This document shows positions 46,185 to 55,114 of a stretch of 64,000 bases of DNA, in pieces. This stretch comes from Methylophaga sp. (lineage in GTDB: Bacteria > Pseudomonadota > Gammaproteobacteria > Nitrosococcales > Methylophagaceae). Made by a program: the position numbers and the translations under genes. Each line of letters begins with the position of its first letter. The stretch's first letter is position 1. Location: positions 354,403-418,402 of the forward strand of contig PAJP01000005.1 of assembly GCA_002706095.1 (NCBI GenBank). Reading direction: 5' to 3'. A model generated the notes under the pieces. It was not told the origin of the DNA. It searched no databases and saw only the letters and a program-made list of their open reading frames with translations.

Positions 46185-46622
46185 ATGACATTACAGTTAC
46201 AAGACAACAAACAATGGCTCTGCTTCGCCATAGAAGATGAAACTTACGCTCATGCGGTAGATAAGGTGAGGGAAGTTCATGACTATATCACCCCCGTCCC
46301 TGTACCGGGCTCGCCGTCATATGTAGACGGGGTACTCAATATAAGAGGTGAGATTGTCACTATTGTCTGCAGCAGAAAACTGCTTGGTATTGCTGATTCA
46401 TATGATGCGCGCCACATCATTATTCTTGAGTCAGATAATGGCTTAGTCGGGATAAGCGTTGATGAGGTAATAAGGATTACCTTGCTGGATTTGCAAAATA
46501 TGGTTCATGTTGAACAGAAAAATGCATTGAGCCCTATATATGCAACCGTAAAACATAAACAACAGCTAATTATATTGGCCGACTTTGAGCGTTGTTTTAA
46601 CCAATTGGAAAATTATGAGTAA
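46185..46622 (+). CDS. CheW-like scaffold domain protein
   Basis: A 145-residue single CheW domain (QWLCFAIEDETYAHAVDKVREVHDY; PVPGSPSYVDGVLNIRGEIVTIV; IILESDNGLVGISVDEVIRI). CheW proteins couple receptors to CheA in signalling arrays. Its stop overlaps the ectR start by eight bases, so the two are one message, and it starts just past the EctR operator. No chemotaxis gene is near, so a free-standing CheW in an osmolyte regulator operon is unexpected. The start lacks a clear ribosome site. Confidence 0.83.
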   Translation: MTLQLQDNKQWLCFAIEDETYAHAVDKVREVHDYITPVPVPGSPSYVDGVLNIRGEIVTIVCSRKLLGIADSYDARHIIILESDNGLVGISVDEVIRITLLDLQNMVHVEQKNALSPIYATVKHKQQLIILADFERCFNQLENYE

Positions 46623-47214
46623 AACTATCGGTTTAAATTTAGATGCAGTTTATAATCTTGATCTGACTGATAAGCAGAAGGATCACCTGTTGAACCAAAT
46701 TGAAGAAGTTTTAATCGCTTTAAGGCGAGTTATTCGTGCAACTGATTTGCACTCTAAATATCTGGCAAAAACCACCAGCTTAACTGCACCACAAATTCTG
46801 CTTCTGCAAAGCCTCAGAGATAAAGGTCAGATAACCATTGGCGAACTGGCCAGTGAGATGAGTCTTAGTCAGGCAACGGTCACGACAATTGTTGATCGTC
46901 TGGAGAAGCGTGAACTGGTTTATCGAATGCGTTCAGAATCAGATAAGCGCAAAGTACATGTTCATCTGACTGATAAAGCATTGGAAATTCTGAAGAACGC
47001 ACCGATTCCTCTCCAAGAGCAATTTACACGACAGTTTGGCGATCTCCAAGAGTGGGAACAAACCATGATCATTTCTGCTCTGAAACGGGTAGCCCAGATG
47101 ATGGATGCTCAGCACATCGATGCCTCACCTGTGCTAGATATTGGTCTGTTAGATCGACATGATGCTCTACTCGATAATCATGCCGCTTTTTTAGACGAAA
47201 AAAATAAGACTTAG
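46615..47214 (+). CDS. ectR: EctR, MarR-family repressor of the ectoine operon
   Basis: A 199-residue MarR-type regulator. The winged helix spans about 60-125 (TSLTAPQILLLQSL; ITIGELASEMSLSQATVTTIVDRLEKRELV; RSESDKRKVHVHLT). It is encoded divergently from ectABC with an exact EctR operator between, as in methylotrophs where EctR represses ectABC-ask. The start at 46615 is chosen because the preceding gene stops at 46622 and the product then begins MSKTIGLNLDAVY. Its stop overlaps by two bases that of the convergent gene at 47211. Confidence 0.93.
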   Translation: MSKTIGLNLDAVYNLDLTDKQKDHLLNQIEEVLIALRRVIRATDLHSKYLAKTTSLTAPQILLLQSLRDKGQITIGELASEMSLSQATVTTIVDRLEKRELVYRMRSESDKRKVHVHLTDKALEILKNAPIPLQEQFTRQFGDLQEWEQTMIISALKRVAQMMDAQHIDASPVLDIGLLDRHDALLDNHAAFLDEKNKT

Positions 47215-49307
47215 TGGTCCAATAATAAGCGTAATTGCTGTGCAGGCATTGGATGACTGAAAAAGAATCCCTGAAATTCTGCACAGCCTAACTTCCTTAA
47301 GACTTCCGCTTGCTCACTGGTTTCAACACCTTCAGCGATCGTACACAGTTGCAAATTATCCGCTAACTGTACAATTGTTTGTGCTATGGCACAGTCTTTT
47401 GTATTTGAGACAATTTCCTCTACAAAAGAACGATCGATTTTTAAAGTATCAATAGGAAAGTTCTTCAAATAACTCAGAGAAGAATAGCCTGTACCAAAAT
47501 CATCAATTGCGAGCCGCACGCCCAACTTTTTTAACGAAAACAAAAGTGGAATAGTCTCAGCAGTATCTTTCAACATGGCTGTTTCCGTAATTTCAAGCTC
47601 AAGCGTTTCTGGTGGTAGATCAGTGACATCCAAAGTATTTTTTATCGTATCTAACAGATAAGATTGTGTGAACTGAGACGCCGATAAGTTCACAGCAATA
47701 CGGTAGGCACAGCCTGATGTTTTCTGCCACTCCCTCACTTGAAGGCAGGCTTGCATCAAGACCCAGTTCCCAATTGATAAAATGAGTCCAGTACTCTCGG
47801 CCACTTCAATAAATACATCCGGTGTTAATAAACCCTTTGTAGGGTGACGCCAACGAAGTAATGCTTCAACCCCCACAATAGTGATGCTCTGAGCATCATA
47901 TTGCGGCTGATAAAACACCTCAAACTGCTGTTCAGCCAACGCTATTCTGAGATCATTCTCCATCTCTAAACGTAATTTAAGATAGTTGTTCATACTTTCA
48001 GAAAAGAACTGATAATTATTTCTTCCCTTTTCTTTAGCATGATACATAGCCACATCGGCATGTTGTAATAAGGTCTGAACATTGTGACCATCATCAGGAA
48101 ACAAGGTAATGCCCATACTAATTGAGATATGTAAAAACTTATCACTAATCAGGAAAGGCTCAGAAAACGCTTGAATTAAACGCTGAGCAATTTCAGCAAC
48201 CTGCTCGACCCGGCCTACATCATCCAATAAGACAGTAAATTCATCACCGGCCAAGCGAGCAACACGATTATCAGCATCATAATTTGCTTTAGCGACGACA
48301 TCTGAGTCTCTGACACACTCTCGAATTCTGACGGCAGACTGACAGAGCACCTCATCCCCAATGTGATGACCATAGGTGTCATTGATATATTTGAAACGAT
48401 CTAAATCAAGAAACATCAGAGCAAATTTATTCTGATGGCGTTTTGCACTGGCAATGGCCGTTTCTAACTGCTCAATGAAAAGACGTCGATTAGGTAAATC
48501 TGTCAGCGTGTCGTAGTAAGCATAATAAGTAATCTCCTGCTCTGACTGTTTTCTTGAGGTAATGTCATGCAAGGTACCTACCATTCGCCATTGACCATAT
48601 TCGAAACTAATATCGGTCCGCTCATTCACAAATAACACGCTACCATCGTTACGAATAATTCGGTATTCAATATCATATGACTGCTTTTCGTAAACGGCTT
48701 GTTTGAGCGCCATCATCAAACGTGGCCTGTCATCTGGATGCACTTTTTTTAGCGCGGTTCGAACTGTCAGATTGGTTTCTTTTGAAAAACCCAACATGTC
48801 GAACATATCTGATGAGCATTCGAGAAACTCGGACTCAAAATCCCACTCCCAATACACCAGATTGGCGATTGACTGGGCCTTAGCCAATTTATTTTTATTC
48901 AGGCTCAGCTCTTGAAGCGTTTTGTTCGCCTTAAGAATATAACGAACCCGATGTTTAAAGAGCGGCCACTTCAATGGTTTGGTGATAAAGTCGGTGGCGC
49001 CAGATTCAAAAGCCAGTTCAATATCTTCAACATCATCCAGTGCTGTCACCATCACAATGGCACACTCAGCACCTTTCGGCAGAGCACGCAGTTGTGCACA
49101 GCACTCAAAACCATTCATGCCGGGCATCGATACATCAAGTAATGTGATATCTGGTTTATGCGTCGTAAATTGAATGATCGCTTCTTCACCCGATGCAGCT
49201 TCGACGATCTGTAACTCACTCGAGGTCAATGACTGAGTCATGAGCATACGTGTGACGGGATCATCATCCACGATCAAGACTACTTGCTTTTTGATGGTAT
49301 TTGCCAT
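47211..49307 (-). CDS. Response regulator with PAS, GGDEF and EAL domains
   Basis: A 698-residue c-di-GMP protein. Domain order: receiver (1-125, D58 in ITLLDVSMPG), PAS (about 140-250), GGDEF (about 260-425), and EAL (about 435-695). The diguanylate cyclase motif is AGDEF at 353-357, a tolerated variant. EAL appears in VEALLRWRHP near 480, with DDFGTGYSSLSYLK later, so phosphodiesterase activity is likely. GGGGGA precedes the ATG at 49307, which overlaps the stop of the upstream hybrid kinase by one base. The two are probably a signalling pair that turns phosphorylation into a c-di-GMP change. Confidence 0.93.
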   Translation of the reverse strand: MANTIKKQVVLIVDDDPVTRMLMTQSLTSSELQIVEAASGEEAIIQFTTHKPDITLLDVSMPGMNGFECCAQLRALPKGAECAIVMVTALDDVEDIELAFESGATDFITKPLKWPLFKHRVRYILKANKTLQELSLNKNKLAKAQSIANLVYWEWDFESEFLECSSDMFDMLGFSKETNLTVRTALKKVHPDDRPRLMMALKQAVYEKQSYDIEYRIIRNDGSVLFVNERTDISFEYGQWRMVGTLHDITSRKQSEQEITYYAYYDTLTDLPNRRLFIEQLETAIASAKRHQNKFALMFLDLDRFKYINDTYGHHIGDEVLCQSAVRIRECVRDSDVVAKANYDADNRVARLAGDEFTVLLDDVGRVEQVAEIAQRLIQAFSEPFLISDKFLHISISMGITLFPDDGHNVQTLLQHADVAMYHAKEKGRNNYQFFSESMNNYLKLRLEMENDLRIALAEQQFEVFYQPQYDAQSITIVGVEALLRWRHPTKGLLTPDVFIEVAESTGLILSIGNWVLMQACLQVREWQKTSGCAYRIAVNLSASQFTQSYLLDTIKNTLDVTDLPPETLELEITETAMLKDTAETIPLLFSLKKLGVRLAIDDFGTGYSSLSYLKNFPIDTLKIDRSFVEEIVSNTKDCAIAQTIVQLADNLQLCTIAEGVETSEQAEVLRKLGCAEFQGFFFSHPMPAQQLRLLLDH

Positions 49308-51595
49308 CAAATCCCCCGCCACTGTTCATCTAAGAAAGAAGTCAATTCAACATAATGCGTATCTAGTTTATCTATATATCCCCCAATCTGGTCAAGATTA
49401 TTTTGTCTTGCCAACATTTCTATTTGTTTTGCTAACTCGGCAACAGCCGAAGCGCCAATATTGAGTGAACTGGATTTCAAGGCATGTGCTGATTTAAATA
49501 ATTGCTCTGCGTTTTGATTTTTATAGGCCTGTTTGATTGCATGGATGAGGCTTGGAGTATGCTCCATATAGACCTGAAAGATTTGCTCAACCATCTGTTG
49601 GCCACTTTCCCCTGCCATAGCGCGAATATCATCCACAACACGCATATTAAGTATAGGGGTTGAGCCCTTGGCATGATCAAAAGTAGTGGATTCTGGCAAC
49701 TTTTCTTTGGTATCTCCTAAGAATCTAGTCAATAAATCCACCAGCTTATTGAAATTGACTGGTTTAATCAGAATATCGTTTGCCCCAGCAGCATAGAAGT
49801 CAGATTTAACTTGTTCATCATCATCCGCAGTTAACGCAATAATGGGGACTGTCAGCTTCAACCCCTCTCTGATTTGTTGAGTCACTTCGATACCGCTCAT
49901 CATCGGCATGTGATAATCCATTAAAATCATGTCGTATTCAGACACACGACATGCATCTAATGCTTCTTTGCCACCGCTCGCTAAATCCACTTTACAATCA
50001 AGTTTTTCTAGCATGTTCAAAGCAACGGATTGATTGACTTCATTATCTTCTACGACAAGTATTGTTTTGAGTGCCTTTTCGGCAGATGTTTTTAGCGAAG
50101 ATGGTTTTTCTTCTGGTAACACCGTTGACCGAGAAATGACTTCAATAGGCAGGGTGAACCAAAAACGATTACCTTTTTTAGTCGCCTCTAGGCCGTAATC
50201 ACCCAACATCAAGCTGATCAATTGGCTTGAGATCGCTAAGCCCAGTCCTAAGCCTACTGTCATGGCTTGTTCATTGTTCGAAGCTTGTTGAAAAGGTTCA
50301 AAAATACGTTGTTGTTCGACCGTATCTATAATTGGTCCAGGGTCGCTGACTGAAAATGTCAGAAAAGGTTTTGTCTCGTTAGTGCTCTCAACAAGGCTTA
50401 ACTCAATATTCCCTGGCGAGGAGAACCGGATGGCATTATCGATTAAGTTATTGAGGATTTGTCTTAGCTTATAAGGATCCAATATGGCTTCTCTGACATC
50501 ACACTGGAAGCTTAATGTCAGTGTATGTTCATTTTGACTAGCCTTGGCTTGATTACTCTCCAGTACTGAATGAAGCAGTCGATATAAATCCGTCTGTTGC
50601 AGCTCGACTGGCAGTTGGTTGTCATTTAGTTTTGAATATATTTGTAATCGTTCAATAACATCTAATAACTCATGAACTGAATCATTCAGCTGACTGGCCT
50701 TTTCATGTACTTGTGATTCAGTGATGTGAACTTTCAGAAATTCGACATCATTAATCATTTTATGAACTAAAGCCTTTAACCCACGACCACTGAGGTTAAT
50801 AAGTGCTAATTTCGTGTTTTTTTCGTTCTCATATTGTGCTGTCAAACGATTCGTTATTTCTAACGTTTCATCTGTTTGCTGCTTTAGCTTTAGATCCAAC
50901 TGTTTGCTGTGCTTAACCCAGTTCTGATTATCAGATTGTAAATCGACAATTGTGCGCTCTATATCTTGTAAACTTTGTTCACATCCTAATCGCTGAGCCT
51001 GTTTTGTTTCCAATACAGCGTCGACAAACCGTCTTACTGGAAGAACATATCGACGCATAAAAAACCAAACTGTAGCGAGGATAGCTAGAAAAAAAATCAC
51101 GAGTCCAGCATATCCGCCAAGCCAGATTGAGTGAAAAGGCTTTTGCAGTAGACGTTTATCAACCTCTAAATAAATACTCTCGACATTTTCATGGGTTCCA
51201 TTAATTGGCTGTAGCGTATGGAGAACCTCTGAATCTGAATAATGATTTTTCTTAGTGAACGTTTGCCGCCATTGATTGGCATAATTATGCGTGACCTCTT
51301 GATTCGGTTTTTTATAATAAAAAAGCGTCTCCGCATTTTTACCAAAGACCACGGCCTGTTTAATATAAGGCACCGCATCTAACCAAGACAGTGCTTCCGT
51401 CTGTTCAGTAAGATCACCAACACTCATATTTTTAGACTGTATTGATATCTGTTTTATGAGCGGCTCAAGCTGGTTCTGCGTGACTTTATCCACTAATAGG
51501 TTGAATACGGCCACAAAACTTATAGTTAAAACGGTGAGAAATACCACACTTCCCACCCATACAAACCGTGAAATACCCGTTTTTGATAGCGTCAT
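49307..51595 (-). CDS. Hybrid sensor kinase with ATPase, receiver and Hpt domains but degenerate H-box
   Basis: A 762-residue protein. Helices at about 13-33 and 160-180 flank a periplasmic sensor. A coiled-coil region (about 200-260) is followed by the position of the H-box (ALINLSGRGLKALVHKM, 264-280), where the usual Ser-His-Glu is replaced by Ser-Gly-Arg. The ATPase domain is intact: N-box QILNNLIDNAIRF, G1 SDPGPI, F-box IFEPFQQASN, G2 VGLGLGLAIS. The receiver has D560 (MILMDYHMP) and the Hpt domain H704 (SAHALKSSSLNIGA). Without the standard His its own autophosphorylation is doubtful. It lies directly upstream of the GGDEF/EAL regulator. Confidence 0.88.
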   Translation of the reverse strand: MTLSKTGISRFVWVGSVVFLTVLTISFVAVFNLLVDKVTQNQLEPLIKQISIQSKNMSVGDLTEQTEALSWLDAVPYIKQAVVFGKNAETLFYYKKPNQEVTHNYANQWRQTFTKKNHYSDSEVLHTLQPINGTHENVESIYLEVDKRLLQKPFHSIWLGGYAGLVIFFLAILATVWFFMRRYVLPVRRFVDAVLETKQAQRLGCEQSLQDIERTIVDLQSDNQNWVKHSKQLDLKLKQQTDETLEITNRLTAQYENEKNTKLALINLSGRGLKALVHKMINDVEFLKVHITESQVHEKASQLNDSVHELLDVIERLQIYSKLNDNQLPVELQQTDLYRLLHSVLESNQAKASQNEHTLTLSFQCDVREAILDPYKLRQILNNLIDNAIRFSSPGNIELSLVESTNETKPFLTFSVSDPGPIIDTVEQQRIFEPFQQASNNEQAMTVGLGLGLAISSQLISLMLGDYGLEATKKGNRFWFTLPIEVISRSTVLPEEKPSSLKTSAEKALKTILVVEDNEVNQSVALNMLEKLDCKVDLASGGKEALDACRVSEYDMILMDYHMPMMSGIEVTQQIREGLKLTVPIIALTADDDEQVKSDFYAAGANDILIKPVNFNKLVDLLTRFLGDTKEKLPESTTFDHAKGSTPILNMRVVDDIRAMAGESGQQMVEQIFQVYMEHTPSLIHAIKQAYKNQNAEQLFKSAHALKSSSLNIGASAVAELAKQIEMLARQNNLDQIGGYIDKLDTHYVELTSFLDEQWRGI

Positions 51596-51836
51596 GACTC
51601 ACGCAACATGTGAGTGATTAACCAATAACACCGTCGCTGAAGGATTGAAAGAGGAAAGCCCATCAACAATTACAAGCTTGCAGCCAAAAAAAGTCATATT
51701 GCCTTTCCTCCTCTTATATTATTGCTCATTGATGCCATTTTTTATGTCATGCTTAGTCAGCGACTAAAATAAGACCACTCTTATTGTTGTCGTCCCCATT
51801 TCATTTATATTTAATTTTTACAAATAAAAATTATTA

Positions 51837-52880
51837 CTATGGAGCTGGATTAGGAATACGTTGATGAATATTCGTTATTTCCGACAATAATTCTTCTGAC
51901 AATATCAGCTGCTCACTGGCGATATTATTTTTGAGCTGGGTCATGTTAGTGGCGCCAATGATATTAGCTGTTAGGAATGGCCGTGAATTAACAAAAGCCA
52001 ATGCCATCTGGGCCGGGTCAAGCTGAAAACGCTGAGCAAGCTCCACATAGGCACGTGTTGCCTCAACCGCCTGAGGGTTACTATAGCGACTATAATTCGG
52101 CCAGCGAGTTAAACGAGCATCAGTAGGTTGTGCATTGAGGTATTTTCCTGTCAAAACACCAAACCCCAATGGAGAATAGGCAAGCAGACCAACATTCTCC
52201 CGATGACTAATCTCTGCACACCCGACTTCATAGGTTCTGTTCAATAAACTATAAGGGTTTTGCACACTCACAACTAATGGCAGATTCATCGATTTAGCCA
52301 CAGTGATAAATTGCATTATTCCCCATGGTGTTTCATTAGATAAACCAATATGGCGAATTTTTCCTGCCTGAACTTGTTTCTCCAATGCTTGTAAAGTCTC
52401 AATGATCGGTGTCAAACCTTGCTCATTCTCAGGCTGTTCGTATCCTAATCGACCGAAGTAGTTTGTATTACGCTCCGGCCAGTGTAATTGGTATAAATCA
52501 ATATAGTCCGTTTTTAAACGTTTAAGACTGTTATTCAATGCTGTTTCTATGGTTTTCTCATCAAAGCGGGTTTGACCACCTCTGATATGAGAAACCCAAT
52601 CACCGCCTGGTCCTGCGATTTTGCTCGCTAAGACAATGTCGTCTCTACGAGCTCTTTTTTGTAGCCACTGACCAATTATTGTTTCGGTTGCACCGTAAGT
52701 CTCAGCGCAGGGAGGGATGGCATAGAGCTCAGCAGTATCAATAAAGTTAACCCCTTCACCAAGAGCGTAGTCTAATTGCTGATGTCCCTCAGCTTGGGTG
52801 TTTTGCTCGCCAAAAGTCATCGTACCCAGACAAATTCGGCTGACTTTTAAATCTGTATTCCCAAGATAGCGATAGTGCAT
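51837..52880 (-). CDS. tas: Tas-like aldo/keto reductase
   Basis: A 347-residue NADPH-dependent aldo/keto reductase very similar in length and sequence to E. coli Tas. Catalytic tetrad: Asp and Tyr in FIDTAELYAIPP, Lys in LASKIAGPGG, His in IDLYQLHWPE. The NADP region includes QNPYSLLNRTYEVG and IIGATNMTQLKNNI. It stands alone between the hybrid kinase and the non-coding terminator array. The natural substrate is not known. Confidence 0.92.
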   Translation of the reverse strand: MHYRYLGNTDLKVSRICLGTMTFGEQNTQAEGHQQLDYALGEGVNFIDTAELYAIPPCAETYGATETIIGQWLQKRARRDDIVLASKIAGPGGDWVSHIRGGQTRFDEKTIETALNNSLKRLKTDYIDLYQLHWPERNTNYFGRLGYEQPENEQGLTPIIETLQALEKQVQAGKIRHIGLSNETPWGIMQFITVAKSMNLPLVVSVQNPYSLLNRTYEVGCAEISHRENVGLLAYSPLGFGVLTGKYLNAQPTDARLTRWPNYSRYSNPQAVEATRAYVELAQRFQLDPAQMALAFVNSRPFLTANIIGATNMTQLKNNIASEQLILSEELLSEITNIHQRIPNPAP

Positions 52881-52954
52881 ATAAATAATTACCTTTTAAA
52901 AATTCAAACCACAAATTCATCATACATTAGTCATGTTATATGCAGAGATAAGCA

Positions 52955-52984
52955 TAAAAAAAGGGTGGTTACTAGAACCACCCT
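52955..52984 (-). terminator. Terminator hairpin 1 of the array
   Basis: AGGGTGGTT (52962-52970) pairs exactly with AACCACCCT (52976-52984) around a five-base loop, with seven T after it on the minus strand. CTCC and GGAG at 52986-53000 form a second small hairpin just before it. Confidence 0.85.
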
Positions 52985-53124
52985 ACTCCAAAAAAAGGAG
53001 ATTTACGCAGATAGGATTACTGACGTACAGGTCAGTGAACGTCAGTACGGTTATTGACTATACAAACGAAAGAAATATTCATTGGAATTAACGAATGAAA
53101 ATCGATTAGTTATCTACTAAGCAA

Positions 53125-53157
53125 GAAAAAAGGCGGTAATGTAGACATCACCGCCTT
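53125..53157 (-). terminator. Terminator hairpin 2 of the array
   Basis: AAGGCGGT (53130-53137) pairs with ACCGCCTT (53150-53157), followed by T-run on the minus strand. CTCCTT precedes it by about 10 bases in transcript sense. Confidence 0.82.
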
Positions 53158-53256
53158 CTCAAAACAAGGAGTAGAAATTACACCCATGACGATAGTCTCA
53201 GGTAAAACTATGACACGATAAAAAAATAATGGTTGCAGTGGGAATGTAAAGTTTTG

Positions 53257-53292
53257 AAAAAAATAAGCCAGCTTATCGGGAGTAAGCTGGCT
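53257..53292 (-). terminator. Terminator hairpin 3 of the array
   Basis: AGCCAGCTTA (53266-53275) pairs exactly with TAAGCTGGCT (53283-53292) around a seven-base loop. On the minus strand TA and then seven T follow. Confidence 0.85.
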
Positions 53293-53579
53293 AAGGGTGG
53301 TGAACTGCTAACAAGGATAGTTCGAGATTGATATTATCACCTGACTGCGAAATTTCTGTGAAAATCACTCTGTACCCAATCACCTCAATCATCATGACCA
53401 GATTATCGGTGCAGCATTTGCATCAAATGCCTTACAACGAGGTAAAGAACAGCAATGATGACTCTTAAACCTGCAGTTTATCTCTATATTGCATGCTTCT
53501 TCACTATATTCACATTGATTAAGCATGTTTTTGGTGCACGACATTCCACAATAAGGTGCAGAAATACACAGGAGAACAT

Positions 53580-54890
53580 ATGCAATCCTTTGCATTATTA
53601 AAACCAATCCAATCTATTTTATGGAGTGTTGCCCTTTTATTGTTAGGCAATGGGCTGATTAGTACCCTACTTACATTGAGAGGTACAGATGAAGGTTTTT
53701 CTAGCGCGACAATGGGCTTCATTATGTCGAGCTATTTTATTGGCTTTATTTGTGGCACCTGGGTGAGCGGTAGACTCATACGCCGAATGGGACATATCCG
53801 GACATTTGCATTTTGTGCATCAATATGTGCGTCCTCGACTTTAATACACATTATTTTTATTGATGCATGGGTCTGGATTATCTTGCGATTTTTCTATGGG
53901 CTTGCCTACATCACCCTGATGACAGTCATTGAGAGCTGGCTCAATAGTCAGGCTGCCAGTCACGAACGTGGCCGTGTATTTGCTTTTTATATGGTAGTTA
54001 ACTTAGGTGCACTCACTATCGCGCAACAAATGTTACATATCGCGAAACCAGATAATTTCTTATTATTTGCTATCGTTTCTATTCTCATAAGCTGGGCGAT
54101 ACTCCCTTTAACATTAACACGACGAAATCAACCCACTATCAATTCAGAAAAACCTAAAAGCAGTTTAAAAAATTTATTAAAAATTGCGCCACTCTCTGTT
54201 GCCGGTTCAACCTTATCGGGTTTAGCGATGGGCGCATTCTGGGCAATGACGCCAATCTATGCGACACAACTTGGCTATGACATCAGTGGTATTGCTCTCA
54301 TCATGAGTTTAACCATTTTAGGTGGTGCCGCTTTGCAGATTCCTATTGGTCGTTATTCAGATAAGCATGACAGGCCAAAAGTGATTACATGGGTAGTGAC
54401 ATTAGCCGGTCTCGTCGCTTTATCCATGGCAATCATTCCCTCTCAAACGGTGTTACTTGTTGTCTTTTTTATCTGGGGTGGTCTGTCTTTCTCTATCTAT
54501 CCACTGTCAGTGGCTCAACTTATCGACCAACTGCATCCTGACGAAATTGTTTCAGGCTCATCGGATATGTTGGTTCTTCATGGCCTAGGATGTGCCTTTG
54601 CACCTGTCGCAGCAGGCTCATTGATGACACTGATTGGAGCACAAGGTCTACCACTATATATTGGCGCAGTTTTATTGATATTGGCAGCTTATACAGTTTA
54701 CCGTCGTCGCCGTGTAGTTGATCTTGTCAGTGGAAATAATGCTCACTTCGAACCGATGGTCCAAACCAGCTCCCAAGTACTCAGCATGATGTTCGATCAA
54801 CCACAAAGAGACTTATTTGATGATCCAAGCTTTTATGGAGAAGAAGAGCGAGAACGGATTATCAATGCTTTAAGACAAAGCGGCTCGTAA
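53580..54890 (+). CDS. MFS transporter, YcaD-like
   Basis: A 436-residue major-facilitator protein with 12 hydrophobic segments and the loop motif [18 protein letters not shown] after helix 2, matching the family's cytoplasmic signature. [24 protein letters not shown] and the overall pattern resemble E. coli YcaD. A soluble acidic C-terminal tail of about 55 residues ends the protein. AGGAGA lies six bases before the ATG at 53580; an ATG 24 bases upstream is unsupported. The substrate is unknown. Confidence 0.88.
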   Translation: MQSFALLKPIQSILWSVALLLLGNGLISTLLTLRGTDEGFSSATMGFIMSSYFIGFICGTWVSGRLIRRMGHIRTFAFCASICASSTLIHIIFIDAWVWIILRFFYGLAYITLMTVIESWLNSQAASHERGRVFAFYMVVNLGALTIAQQMLHIAKPDNFLLFAIVSILISWAILPLTLTRRNQPTINSEKPKSSLKNLLKIAPLSVAGSTLSGLAMGAFWAMTPIYATQLGYDISGIALIMSLTILGGAALQIPIGRYSDKHDRPKVITWVVTLAGLVALSMAIIPSQTVLLVVFFIWGGLSFSIYPLSVAQLIDQLHPDEIVSGSSDMLVLHGLGCAFAPVAAGSLMTLIGAQGLPLYIGAVLLILAAYTVYRRRRVVDLVSGNNAHFEPMVQTSSQVLSMMFDQPQRDLFDDPSFYGEEERERIINALRQSGS

Positions 54891-54928
54891 TTATGAGTTT
54901 ATATATTGATGATATTCACAAGAGAAAT

Positions 54929-55005
54929 TGGTCGGGACAGAAGGATTTGAACCTTCGACCCCTTGCACCCCATGCAAGTGCGCTACCAGGCTGCGCCATG
55001 CCCCG
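54929..55005 (-). tRNA. tRNA-Pro, anticodon GGG
   Basis: A 77-base tRNA with encoded CCA. Acceptor CGGGGCA pairs with TGTCCCG, the D-loop contains AGCCTGGTAGCGC, the anticodon stem CTTGC/GCAAG holds loop ATGGGGT (anticodon GGG, reads CCC), and the T-arm GAAGG TTCAAAT CCTTC is standard. Confidence 0.97.
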
Positions 55006-55074
55006 ACGATTTTTGTGTCAACCTATAGATTGCTTGAGACAGCCAGATTGACGAGGTCGCTATATTAGCAAAGC

Positions 55075-55096
55075 CCGGCCTGAAAAAACAGGCCGG
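55075..55096 (-). terminator. Probable terminator of ppsA
   Basis: CCGGCCTG (55075-55082) pairs exactly with CAGGCCGG (55089-55096) around six A. It lies 19 bases past the ppsA stop. The T-tract after it on the minus strand is short (GCTTTGC), so efficiency is uncertain. Confidence 0.6.
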
Positions 55097-55114
55097 ACAC
55101 TCGCTTTTTTACTT

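Larger units (their letters stand above)
52881..53579. other. Gene-free 700-base region with three minus-strand terminator hairpins
   Basis: No credible gene is seen except a doubtful cysteine-rich frame (53392-53595, minus strand). Three stem-loops at 52955-52984, 53125-53157 and 53257-53292 each have a T-run on the minus strand. Each is preceded, in transcript sense, by a CTCCTT or TCCTT motif. A further 9-base perfect dyad lies at 53018-53047. This looks like two or three short untranslated transcripts read leftward. Confidence 0.6.

Noticed and set aside
51651..51710. GAGGAAAG and CTTTCCTC pair upstream of the hybrid kinase as a regulatory hairpin
   Set aside because: The arms are eight bases with a 44-base loop in a purine/pyrimidine-biased stretch, so chance is likely.
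53164..53218. Ten-codon plus-strand frame after AAGGAG in the terminator array
   Set aside because: The spacing from AAGGAG to its ATG is about 16 bases and the peptide is very short. The AAGGAG is better explained as the complement of the CTCCTT motif.
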